Origin: Ostrinia nubilalis
Lineage: Eukaryota > Arthropoda > Insecta > Lepidoptera > Crambidae
DNA: 64,000 nucleotides
NCBI RefSeq assembly: GCF_963855985.1
Contig: NC_087091.1
Location: 17,304,154 to 17,368,153, forward strand
Direction of reading: 5' to 3'
Below, one piece after another: positions 1 to 10,869 of this stretch. The first letter of the stretch is position 1; the number at the start of each line of letters is the position of its first letter. Made by a program: the position numbers and the translations under genes. Under the pieces are notes generated by a model that worked only from the letters and a program-made list of their open reading frames with translations, ran no database searches and had not been told where the DNA came from.

Positions 1-615
1 TGAATTATACAAGATATCGAAAAACTGATTACTGTTCCTGAAAGTGCTTCACGAGCTCTTTCAAACGATATCAGTAATAAGTTACAGAATTAACTGGATC
101 CATCCGAAAATTCAATGTTTTTAGCCTCCATACTAAATGTATGCCACTATGCCAGGCACACAATATTAGAAGTGCTAATTTTTTTTATTTTAAAATAATA
201 AACACTTAAAATTAACTCGTAAATTGCATTCTTATTTAAAATATTCATGGAAAACATTGGTTTTAGGCTTTATTTGCTATAATATTATCAAGACATGAGT
301 GCCATGACTGTGGCAGTATTAAATGTATGGAAGCTGGTAACATTGAATTTTCGGATAGATCCAGTTTATTTTATAACTTATTATTGGTACCGTTGGATAG
401 AACTCGAGAAGCACTTTCTGGATCAGTAATCAGTTTTTTGGATATCTTATATAGTTTTTAATTTAATGTGGTTTTACTAAATGTATGGAGGCTGGAAACA
501 TTGAATTTTCAGATAGATCCAGTTTATTTTGTAACTTATTATTAGTACCATTGGATAGAGCTCGTGAAGAACTTTCAGGATCAGTAACCAGTTTTTGATA
601 ATCTCGTATAGTTTA
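1..615. repeat. Three-copy repeat, inverted and direct
   Basis: One unit of about 130 bp is present three times. The copy at about 330-470 and the copy at about 485-615 lie in the same orientation. The copy at about 1-140 is the reverse complement. Shared landmarks are a GATAGATCCAGTT box, a TAACTTATTATTGGTACC box and a GATCAGTAATCAG box. A shorter related stretch (TATACAAGATATAGAAAAAC) lies near 61241. The arrangement suggests a foldback element cut by the window start. No coding capacity was seen. Confidence 0.6.
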
Positions 616-1660
616 GAAATAATGGAGTGAGATCACTTATCGTTTCCACCCTGTAGATCGTTTCATCCACAAAGAACCGCCCTACCAATTTTTGGTCGAG
701 GGAAACGCGGGGTGCGGAGAGTTTGATCCGAGCAATCCGAGCGTCATTATTGCAGTGTGCGTGTGCACTCATGGATAATTTAGCGTGTACCGATAACACT
801 CAAAGATTAGCGGAAGAATGGGGCGCGTCTTCGTGAATGAAAGGATCTATAGTAATAATGCCCAAGAGAACATACCTACTGGAAAAATTAGTCATCGTTA
901 TTGAACTGCTACAGCTGGGAGGTTTATAATTAAAGCGAGAAATGAGCGAGATATTATATGGATCTTATGTATGTGTATGGACGGCGACACATGAAGTTTA
1001 TTTGTGGCATCTTATTCTTTTATATGCGATTTTGCAATGACTGTCTACTATGAGCACTAGTACAAGTCCCCGTACAAAGAATTTAATACGGTGAATAGAA
1101 ATATTCAAAAGTACCTACCTACTAATTAAAATGGTCCGATTCCGTGCTTACCTAAAAACTATAGGTACGCTAATAATATTGCTTATAATTAAGTATTTCC
1201 GTAAAATAGAAAAACTCAACAACATTTTTAATAACTTTCCTTTGAAGATTAATCCAAAACCGCTGCCTCTCCCACCTTAATTCCCGCACTAAAATAAAAC
1301 CGTATTTCATTTAAATTGTCACTATCTCCATTCAGGCTCTTCTACCTTTGCAATAGAGTTCAAACTCGTTCGTTTGTGGCATTAAGTCATAAACAAATGT
1401 AGTACTTAGTTTTCCGAGGAGATCGCAATCAGTCATCCCTTTGGTGTGCGGCGTGCGAAAGATTAATGAAACGTTCTTCTAATTAGGGTTTAAGGGTATT
1501 TCTTCGGAGGCAAAATTTTCGATGTCTTTGGGTATAGTTCTGTAACCAACTAACAAAATGGCATGCAATATTTTTTTTCGTATAGCTTAGCTATAGCCCT
1601 ATCTGGCGCAAATTACATTTTTGACATAATTGCTGTCTTTATACAAAATAAAAATATTTG
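616..1660. other. Non-coding, nothing recognised
   Basis: AT-rich sequence with only short accidental reading frames. No RNA gene, repeat arm or promoter signal that I can support. Confidence 0.5.
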
Positions 1661-2545
1661 AAGTGTGATTCTCTGATTCATATGGTGTGTCCGTTAGCCA
1701 TTTTCCAGAACAAAATGGTTGATGTAGCATTTTCCTTTTGATGTATCAATATTAATTAAAATTATTTCGAAAGCTAATGAGTTGTCCTTCTACAAAAAAA
1801 ATGTGTCATAATTTTAATTAAGTTAGTTTGTTCGTAAAAAAATAAATAAGCAGTGTCCGGCATAAAATACTGATTCATATGGCGTGAGCTGTTCTTGACC
1901 ATAACTGGTCAGGTTTTAATCATGAGAGTCTGGTTTCTGGCGTGGAGGCAAGCCCATCTTGCAACGGATGAGCTAGAAGGCAGACGTGGAGCTGGTTGGC
2001 TTAGAACCCGGTGTGACGAAGGCAAATACTTGATTCATCTGTGCTTGGTTCAGGTGGCATGCTGATTACAATGCCTACTTTATAAAATTACATTATTGCA
2101 TTAAAAATCTAATCTGTCTTTCTTGTGATGCTTTTGGGTTATATAATCATGTAGAAAAGTGACAACACTGTAGTCTGTATGTATGACAAGTTTTGCTCGA
2201 TTTTAGGCAAAAAACTGATTTATCTGTGCGTGATTCATATGGTCAGGGCCCTATATAAATCATAAAATAAATTAGTTTTTGGTCTTTCAAGCACCAAAAA
2301 AGGGTTTTTTAACTAAGAATGACATCCCAGACTGCATCTCACTTAAGACCAGGTGCGATTGCGGTCTTGTTATGAATAAAAAAACATTATCATTTTTATG
2401 TTAAGAATAATTTGTGTTTAAACAGTAAATAAGTAGTATATCCGTTAAGCTAGCAACCATAACACAAGCATATTTGTTGCTTATTTTGTAGCTAAATGGC
2501 GCTGTATGAAATTGCCCAACGATTTATTTATTTTTATTATTATTT

Positions 2546-2690
2546 CAGCTACACTTATGGCGTCCATAGCACATAATAATATACTGCTGAGCATAGGCCT
2601 CCAATGATTTCGAGATTAACTGATTGCCATTGCTACAACCTCTATAAGCTCATCTCACCTTCTTCACCTTGTAGGTGGACGTCTTAACAA
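2546..2690 (-). mobile_element. RTE-like LINE 3' end fragment
   Basis: In antisense the stretch carries the degenerate landmarks of a LINE 3' end found many times in this window: a CACTGCTGAACATAGGCCTCC-like box followed about 90 bp later by CTTGTAGGTGGACGTC. The copy is old and much mutated. It is a 5'-truncated insertion with no intact reading frame. Confidence 0.55.
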
Positions 2691-2988
2691 CAATAGCTTG
2701 GATAAGTGATACAGCTCGGTAGAGTCATCTAAAATACCTTAGTGCCATAAGATTGAAGTCTACATCCAGTATATCAGTGATGACAAATTATACTGAAAAG
2801 CGGCCTCTCACTGTAGGCTTACGAACCACAAAGTTGCATAGTGTACACTGGAGTGGACTATGCTTGTTTTTTTTATGCAATCGAATCTGTAATGACGAGA
2901 TCCGTAAACGATCTAAAGTCGCATGGTGGCATAGTCCGATGTTTTAGCAAGCTGAAGTGATAATGGGCAGGACACATAGTATACAGAA

Positions 2989-3155
2989 ATGATGATATCC
3001 CATCACGTTTCTGGAGTGGAAGCTACGTGCCGGAAAGCTCAGTGTAGAACGTCCTCCCACAGGAAGGCGCAGGATGCAGGCCGCTACCAACCGGTCATTA
3101 TGGAAATCATTGGGAGAGGCTTATGTTCAGTTGAAATGATTATGATGATGACAAA
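2989..3155 (+). mobile_element. RTE-like LINE 3' end fragment
   Basis: Sense copy of the same LINE 3' end. It reads through GCAGGCCGCTACCAACCGG and GGAGAGGCTTATGTTCAG and ends in ATGATTATGATGATGAC, the GAT-type tail seen at other copies. In better copies the translated end resembles the C-terminus of endonuclease/reverse-transcriptase ORFs (W-x-A-x(n)-R...W-x-S-L-x-E-A-Y-V). Here it is 5'-truncated and broken. Confidence 0.65.
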
Positions 3156-3620
3156 ATATTATGGATGTATACTAAAGTTTAAAAAAAATGTTTTTTCACG
3201 AATTATTGTGGAATCGTTGCATTTTTTGTTCATAACAACAGATCATTGTTTTTGTTATAATATGATTATTTTCTTAATTTAGAGCCAATTGTACATAAAT
3301 ATCATAAATTTTGTTTCTATTTTTGATTAATATGTAACAAATTCTGATTCATATGGGCACAAAATATTTGAACGTCGATATCTTGAAAACTACATTACAA
3401 AAACGAGTCCCTTATCCAAATATATGTTATTGGGTGTACCTATTTTCATGTAAGTCTATGTTACAAACCTAAAATTGAATTTGAAATTTGTCCATATGAA
3501 TCAGCCGAAGAATGCGATTTCGAAGAAGTGCCCTTAATCTAAGTTTGTGAAGCTCGGTATCTTTTACGGTATGTGTTATAACTGGTGTTGCACGACACAT
3601 CAAGGTAAAAATGTGACACT

Positions 3621-3695
3621 TTAAGGCTGGGTTGCACCATCTTACTTTGACTTTAACAAACGTTAAAAATCTGTCAAACGCCATACAAAAAGTAC
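3621..3695. mobile_element. Half copy of palindromic 120-bp MITE
   Basis: Starts with TTAAGGCTGGGTTGCACC and continues through the ACAAACGTTAAAAATCTGTC box, then stops matching the family after the CCATACAAAAA stretch. Full copies are at 14786, 27335, 47225 and 59762. Confidence 0.7.
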
Positions 3696-3724
3696 CGTAA
3701 CCAAAGTATGTATTTGGAACAGGT

Positions 3725-3965
3725 TTTTTTATGCAGAACAAAGTAGGTATTTGACGGACTGCAATCACACCTGATGTTAATTGAGATTCAGTTTGTGATT
3801 CAGTCTAGGATGCTAGGTACATAGAATATGCCCTGTAAGTGCCTATTTTGACAAAAATTTTAGTCTGGTGTTGGTATTTTGATGCTGAACTGAACTATTC
3901 TTGTTAGGAGGGCCGACCATAATGAAATGGGAAAGGGCCAAGCAAAGAAAAAAAAACAATAGGGG
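3725..3965 (+). mobile_element. LINE/SINE-type 3' fragments
   Basis: Two fragments of dispersed families abut. One contains ATGCAGAACAAAGTAGGTAT and GCCCTGTAAGTGCCTATT, repeated at 24450, 9010 and 60790. The other contains AGGAGGGCCGACC...GAAATGGGAAAGGGCCA, which in the better copy near 57110 translates as the end of a LINE ORF (R-R-A-[DE]-P/H). Both are remnants. Confidence 0.5.
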
Positions 3966-3969
3966 AAGA

Positions 3970-5790
3970 AAACATGTAAAATTCGTTTATTGTATATGCT
4001 AGTGAAAAAATTTACACTTTTTGATAACAGTTAAATTTGCTCGCACCTTCAACTTCGTAACATTCAAGTATTCAAGTCTACTTCTTACAATGAATGGCCG
4101 ACGAAACGCATCTCAACAACGCACAACAAAAAACATTTTACAGCTCCAGAAATTAAAAACTCACTCCTAAATTATGGGTCAGCAGCTAAATTATGCACAT
4201 CCTCTCAGCTTCCACCTCTTGGAGGAGATCCAAATAACCGGAGGACGCCCCTCCCGTGTTCGTGTGCTCGTAAAAAACCGTAGATTCCGCCTCGAATGAT
4301 GTTTTGACAGTAAAGAGATAGCGATATGAGCTCGTTGATGGATGGGATTCGGAGAAGTTGAAATTTTGTGTTTAATTTTAAATCTGAAGACGTTTTAATA
4401 ATGTGAGGAATGGAGAAAAAGTGATAAATTTTTTCTCGAACAAAATATTTTAGTGACAAGAAAAATGTTTTAATTAGATTAATTACATCGTACCATTAAC
4501 CATAGTTTTCTTCTGTAGAATAAAAAATAGAGCCATAAACCCATCAACGAACTCACGAGATTACGACTTGTCTTTCTTTCACACATCTAGAGTCAACACC
4601 CATACATATGGGAGTGCGCACACTACGCCGATTCGATTTGGCCGATTCTTCATACAATTTAAAATCGGGCACAACTATCGGCCAACTAAAAATCAACGGT
4701 GTGCGCCTATTCTAAATACGGAGAACGATGAGTTTTTAGAATCTTTATGGCCACTTTTATCACATAATAAAAAATATTAGAACTAAAACGTTCTATTTTC
4801 AAATTCGACTTTAGTTCACAACAAACTCCTTTGTTTGCTAGTTCCAAACTCAAAATTAGCATCAAGCAGAACGGCAACATGAAGGCAACATGACAAGCGC
4901 CGGAATACAATACAACGCGTTCTGTTACATAATGTATTCTGTGGCTTCTGCTTTACATATTCACATATTTGCCCTAATTTGCGAGAGACGTGCTAATCGT
5001 TGATATGCATAGTATGCAAGTAGTGTGTAGTGTGTGGTGATTATCAAGTTTCTAGGCTATGTATTCGAAATAACTTAACCTAAGTTTAATTTAATATTAA
5101 TAACTGAATCTATTGCTAAATTAAGACATAAATGAACCGGTCTGAGCCACCAATAGCTTGTCAATAGGTACTGGACTACTGTTCACCAAAATTCTTTTCG
5201 TTAGCATTTTTCTTACATAAACAACACAAAATCCTCAGCATAACCACGTTTCTTTGCAATTATTTTTCCATCATTTTCAGCTCTACCGACATAAATATAA
5301 GAGTGATTTCAAATCCGAAAGATATGCATTCCGGACGAAACCGGATCAATAAAGGAAACTTGTAAAAAAGTCACGAATGGCGAACATTAAACATTAAAAC
5401 CTTCGTCTGCCAACCCTTGTTTTTCGAAGGAAATTGGTATGATCCCCGCAGTAAAAGCATAGAAGTAGCGGCAGAACGTATTAAATACAAACACGATACT
5501 CAAGAAAAAGTTACATTAATCTTAAAATTACTATTATTATTCGGTTAATAAAGCACTATCAAACTGAATGAAAAAACTAAGATTTTCTTCGCATTTTTTT
5601 TTGGTGGATACTATTTTTTTTTTTCAATCTTTGAGTTACTAATACTGTTAGAATAATTGACTGACTTAATATTCTGTAGGCAAATAAGTACCTTTCAAGA
5701 CTTTATGGAATTCGTTTTCCAGGAAGAACGAGGCAATTTTCTAGAAACCGCGGATCGAGACCCAACGACGACGACCGCTTTAGGTTTGGT
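3970..5790. other. Non-coding, one weak inverted repeat
   Basis: No supported gene. At about 4608-4715 a stretch with GTGCGCACACTACGCCGA near one side and CGGTGTGCGCC near the other, plus internal TTGGCCGAT/ATCGGCCAA, looks like a decayed palindromic MITE. The remainder is AT-rich with no recognisable features. Confidence 0.4.
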
Positions 5791-5795
5791 GGATT

Positions 5796-6165
5796 TTTTT
5801 TTTATGTGACAGGGGGCAAACGAGCAGACGGATCATCATCATCATCATCAACAGCCCTTTACAGTCCACTGCTGGACTATGAGCCTCCTCCACTATAGTG
5901 GAGGGTTTTGCCATAATCTCCACGCTAGGCAGGCGGGTTGGAGATCGCAGTTTAAAAGATTGATGTTTTTCGGAGAGCGCTGCTGCCCATTCTCTGTTTG
6001 ATGTGTAGTCCCTAAGTCGCCTCTTACGACACCCGCGGGAAGAGTAGGGGTTGGTGACAAATGTATTCTACTCTGCCGTCACCACACGGCTTAAATATAC
6101 CATCAGGTGAGCAGACGGATCACCTGATGGTATATTTACTCATTGATTTTAATATATTTTTTATT
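5796..6165 (-). mobile_element. LINE tail fragments with inverted boxes
   Basis: The stretch begins with GGGGCAAACGAGCAGACGG, then a CATCATCATCATCATC run and TCCACTGCTGGACTATGAGC, the antisense 3' end of a LINE family. It closes with an 18-bp inverted pair, AAATATACCATCAGGTGA and TCACCTGATGGTATATTT, at about 6094-6140. This is a composite of nested 3' ends without coding sequence. Confidence 0.5.
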
Positions 6166-6192
6166 TACTCATCACTGTTAATGAATTATAAT

Positions 6193-6405
6193 AACGAACT
6201 AGCGAACGCCTTCGACTTCGTACGCGTGGATCTCGTTTTACCCCCTTAGGAGTGGAGTTTCGTAAAATCCTTTCTTAGCGGATGCCTACGTCTTAACATC
6301 TACCTGCATGCCAAATTTTAGCCCGATCCGTCCAGTGGTTTGGGCTGTGCGTTGATAGATCACTATGTCAATCAGTCAGTCACCTTTGAGTTATATTAGA
6401 TAAGA
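6193..6405 (-). mobile_element. Helitron/LINE-like terminal fragment (type 2)
   Basis: In antisense it contains GTACGCGTGGATCTCG, ACCCCCTTAGGAGTGGAG and AGTCAGTCAC boxes. The same series occurs at 51625-51830, where the end is preserved as ACTAGCGGCCGCCCGCGAC. On the minus strand that end reads GCGGCCGCTAGT, resembling the CTAG end of Helitron-like elements. Class assignment is uncertain. Confidence 0.45.
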
Positions 6406-6419
6406 ACTAATAATAACTA

Positions 6420-7760
6420 TTTTTTTTAAAACTTAACCTTCATCAACGAATCTCGATTTCTAAGATGCCGTGGGCTCTTCTATGCATTTCCCGTTCACCT
6501 GCATGATCCCCTCTAAAGTACACTTGAACGCATTACGTAAACTTTCTTTGCAGATAAATATCGTTTGGTAATAAAGTGATGCATTATTAAATTTTCATCG
6601 TTTGATGTATTTTGGGAGCCAGTTTGGGAAGGTTTTTTTTGGCAAATTTGTATTTTGCATACAAAATTCAAAAATGTTTTACACAAAAATAAGTTAGGTA
6701 TCTGCTATTATGACGTCTTGTTTTTTTTTAATATTCGACATTAACAGTGTATAATAAAAAAATACTAAGACAATTTGGGTAATAAAATGGGACTATCATT
6801 TACATGGGGAAAAGTTGTATTTAAAAAAAATACAGCTTGAAGACAATAAATAGGATGTATAAAAAGTCAAAACTTGCTTGCTTTACGAGAATGGCTTCTA
6901 GATAACAACTGAATTAAGTAACAACATCTAATGTCAATTTATTTTTCCATTCAAAATTTAAAGTACAACTTTACTAATAGAAAATAGTGCAGTAAGGTCA
7001 CCCAATTCGTGACATTACTTATCTTACAGACTATAAAAGCAATCTAAGTTGTATTAATTATAAAATAGAAGTGCATTTTGAAAAATAATTAAAGATAGTC
7101 AACCAAGAACGCAATAAAAACGAACTCTAGAATATTAGAACTATCAATATCACCTAACTTTTACACAGTGACACATTTTTGACGTTTGTGAAAGTTAAAG
7201 TAAGTGCAATCCAGTCTAAATAAAATGCTTGGCTGATAAACAGTTCACACTGTTAGAAATGTATAGAGTTTTATCATTCACTATTAGAACGTAAGCTTTT
7301 TGCATTCAACTGGTTTAACCACAATTATTTCGAGACTTTTTAACGCTCTCCACCATTAGAATTCTTGTTAGCATCTACATTTTTCTTTAAACCTACGTGT
7401 TTTGTTCCAAAATACACGTAGGCATGGTATTCTCACTGTAGCACGGCCCTACTATACCTACGTATGTTAATACATTCGTGTACATTATCTCATACAACCC
7501 ATTCGGTCCATTAGTGATGCATTTGAGAAACACATTTAAACAACGAGTGTTACAATTTAAGTTTATGATAGCTATTTATTTTATTTATTATTTTTATGTT
7601 TGCTTTTAGGGTTAATGGTGTATTATTAAGATTTTAGGTTTTATAATGCTACGTAGTTACGTTACGTTTGTTAGTATGAAGCTGTTCCATTCAGACACTA
7701 CAAAAATATCCGATAATAGTAAACTAAGTACAAAAAACAACAGAATTTAATAATTGAGTC
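6420..7760. other. Non-coding AT-rich stretch
   Basis: No gene or intact repeat. About 7145-7215 holds a strongly decayed piece of the 120-bp MITE (ATTTTTGACGTTTGTGAAAG, TTAAAGTAAG). Confidence 0.4.
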
Positions 7761-7767
7761 ACATATA

Positions 7768-8233
7768 CAGGGTGGAATTTTCTAATGCCACCTGGAGGGA
7801 AACTACTCTTAATATTGCAGATAGAAAAATTTTCTCAAAGAAAACATTCCTTTATTTTTGAAAAGAAATAGAGCTGCATTCAAAGATTTCCAAAAATTTG
7901 CTTTCCACACCCGGGAATCGAACCAACTAAAATCTGTTAAAAATTACACTATGTATTTTTATTGCATCGATCGTTAGGGTCAAGTATAAGGATGAAATCT
8001 CTCAAACAAACTTGATAAATCAAATGAAAGGAAATCCATAAAATCTTAAATTATTTTAATGATGTACAGAAAATTGTATGGTATGGTAGTGAATTTTTAA
8101 AAAAAAATTGAAAACCTGTGAATGCAGTTCTCTTTCTTTTCAAAAATAAAGGAATGTTTTCTTTCAGTAAAATTTTCTATCTACAGTACTTATTTAGAGT
8201 ACTTTCCCTCTGGCATTACAAAATTCCACCCTG
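7768..8233. mobile_element. Foldback DNA element, TA-flanked, 466 bp
   Basis: Terminal inverted repeats of roughly 110-120 bp: the left arm starts CAGGGTGGAATTTTCTAATG and the right arm ends CATTACAAAATTCCACCCTG. Both ends are flanked by TATA, compatible with a TA target duplication as made by Tc1/mariner-type transposases. The arms share the TTTATTTTTGAAAAGAAA box. The interior has no ORF. It contains a GGTTCGATTCCCGGG string on the minus strand near 7910, which matches an RNA polymerase III B box. A single diverged arm recurs at about 49936-50065. Confidence 0.75.
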
Positions 8234-8239
8234 TATAGT

Positions 8240-9850
8240 TTAATTAATGTGACAACAATATTATGCTAATTATAGATTCAGCTATGAAAAGTTCCCATTA
8301 CAATCTTGTCTCCTAACGGCCCGGAGCATTAATAATTTTTATGATAAGTATTCATTTATGATATTTTCGACAAAAAAATTTACTCTACCGTTACCTTCAT
8401 TGCAGTTTATCGTAGTAGGGTTAATAATAAACACTGTAAAAACGTGTTATACCTACCACCTAATGAACCTATAACTGCTGTACAGGCGTTGTCTACAAAA
8501 TGCATCACAAAAATCATACAACTCCTCCTTTTTGAAGTTTGTCAAAAAAGCAAGCCTCTCCCAACTCTCGACAGCCCACGGAATATGATGTTGACTAATG
8601 ACAATCACTATATTTGCCTGTCCCAATTAGTGAGCACACTTCACCTTTAATTTCACGGTAGCATACAATGTTGTCGAAATAAAAACATGAAGAGTCAACA
8701 GTGGCATTCTCAGGCGGCCTATAAACATGCACTTGAAATATCTTAAGCCTCGGGTACACTAAGAGAAAGGAAAGAAAAAGTGTCTCTAACATGCCGCGAT
8801 TCTCTTAAAACTCTACATTTATTACGCCTTGTACAGTCATGATCAAATAGTTCGTGATCGTGACACCCAAAGTGGCCAAAAAGTTGACAACTCAACTTTC
8901 TTCCAATTTATAAACCAGAACCGACGAAAGTACATCAAGCTCACGTGACATCTCATAGTACTTATTATAGATTATTAATTTGTAACATCAATTAAAATTA
9001 TGTAAACCATCCTAAACAGCATCTCACTTAACATCAGGTGTGATTGCGATCAAATACCTGCCTTGTTATGCGTAAAAAACTTACTAACTATCATTATCTA
9101 AACATTTCAGCTATTGAGTAACATGTTCTGGAACATACTTGGGGAACATACTTAAGTAAGTATGAGAAAAATTTAGTAAGTAGGTACAAAATTTTTCTCT
9201 TAGTATAAACAGAGCTTTACTGCAACAAAGCTCGCCAAGTTCGAGAGGAATAAAACATCAGCTGTCTTATTCACTGTCAGTCAAATCTGACCGTTATTAA
9301 CCAAAATAACTCGTCACCCAGTCTAACTTTTATTATCAAAAGCTTAGCAGTGATTTTTCAGTGCCAAATAAAGAGTTAAGTTGGTTTGGTTTATAAAAGA
9401 GACAACTTAATGTCACGTTGTCATAGATTATGCAAAGTAGCGGACAGTTTTTCTATTAACATAATACGCGTGTCTGTTTGATGAAATGAAGCAACGTGGG
9501 AAAGGCTAACAGCCATTTTGGTGCCCACAATTCATAGTTTTCATTTAGGATACATGCTGAGTGATAATGGACCTTAATCCTTCAAAATACAGGCCTAGTA
9601 TTGATAAATGCGGGCGATTTGTTTGTTCGATGGCTGTCGTATATCAAATTTCAGAGGGATCGAGTTTCTGTATTCTGGTCTTTGTTTTAATCAATAAAGT
9701 GTTTTTTGTTTTCATCATAAGATTAGTAGACGAATGACATAACAAAATATTGGGAATATGAAACTCGTGTTATGTAAATAACATGACAATTTCGGCACCT
9801 AAGTAAGTATAAGTAAGCTTCAATAAAATTATGATGTTATAGCGTCCAGT
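8240..9850. other. Non-coding, minor repeat fragments
   Basis: Mostly unassigned AT-rich sequence. About 9008-9075 is an antisense fragment of the ...CAGGTGTGATTGCG...CCTGCCTTGTTATG family also seen at 2310, 3725 and 60790. No supported gene. Confidence 0.4.
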
Positions 9851-9856
9851 CATCTA

Positions 9857-10033
9857 TATATATAAAAATAAAACCCGTTTTCCGTTGTCACGACATAACA
9901 TGAAAACGGCTTGACCGATTTGGCTGATTTGTTTTTTGTAGTTTTCTAATACTCTGTACAAGGTTTTTACGGAAAAAAATATAAAGAAAATCTCTACGCT
10001 AAGGCGGTACGAAGTTCGCCGGGTCAGCTAGTT
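9857..10033 (+). mobile_element. Helitron/LINE-like terminal fragment (type 3)
   Basis: Begins at TATATATATAAAAATAAAAC, carries GAAAACGGCTTGACCGATTT and ends GTTCGCCGGGTCAGCTAGT. The CTAG end after a GC-rich stretch is of the same style as the other Helitron-like fragments. No ORF. Confidence 0.5.
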
Positions 10034-10685
10034 TAGCATAAAAAAGGTGTCATTTCAACCTCCTGAATCTCATTTTGGCGTTCTGAAAAGTGTCACAAAA
10101 GTCACATAAAATCTCGTGTCTGCGTCATACTCAATTTGGTAAAATGGACAAAATAACATTTATTTCTCTACGCTAAGTTTTGATACTGCCCAAAATTCTG
10201 CTACTAAAAACTGCGTTGAAATTTTCAGCAGCAAACTAAATTTCAATAAAACCTCGCTGAAAAAGTGCAAAAAAAACCTCTCAAATTGCAAATGCAATCA
10301 CCATACAGATTATTTTACAGTGACAAATTCGAGCCGAATTCGGCTGCGTATTAACTAATTACGACATCCGCGGTTAAATTAAAACAGTATACTGTCCGTT
10401 AACCGTTTATTTGTTAGCTTCGTACTCGAGCATTTGTCAAATTAAACGTTGCGTGTGTTAGAATACTGGCGGGGACAAAAGTGTTAGCGGTTTGTATTGT
10501 GTGGTATTGTAAATATTTAAGTGTACCTATTGTTCGAATATAGTAAGTATTTATTATTCACACAATAGTACATAACATTGCAATGCGATGCGAGCGATGA
10601 ACATTCGTTTTATTTTCAAATACCTATCAAATCCTTATCTAATTTGTAGGTACTTAATTATTTTATGTATTCGACATCACGAAAC

Positions 10686-10860
10686 TTTTTTTAATCGACA
10701 GCGATCTTGGCTTGCATCTCATTGATGAAAAATGATGATCACACCGAGGGTGGAAGCGAGCTTCACCCGAAATCCTCATCGCTGAGGAACTAGCCTGGCT
10801 TATCTTTCTGCTGGACCACATCATTGCTGTTAACATTATTGGTATCGCTACATGTGCAGC
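10686..10860 (-). mobile_element. 5'-truncated tRNA-type SINE (family of 41.65 kb)
   Basis: Antisense copy of the SINE at 41648-41977. The shared boxes GGTGGAAGCGAGCTTCACCC, TTAACATTATTG and the A/T-rich tail side are preserved with many substitutions. The tRNA head is missing. Confidence 0.7.
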
Positions 10861-10869
10861 CATTTAGAA

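Larger units (their letters stand above)
1674..3503. repeat. Cluster of TGATTCATATGG motifs
   Basis: The 12-mer TGATTCATATGG occurs at 1674-1685, 1871-1882, 2231-2242 and 3345-3356, and in reverse complement at 3492-3503. Near copies (TGATTCATCTGTGC, TGATTTATCTGTGC) lie at 2031 and 2217. The core CATATG is an E-box-type hexamer. Spacing is irregular (about 160-200 bp in the first part), so this may be a decayed tandem repeat or a dispersed motif. It is not explained by the LINE tails that also lie here. Confidence 0.5.
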
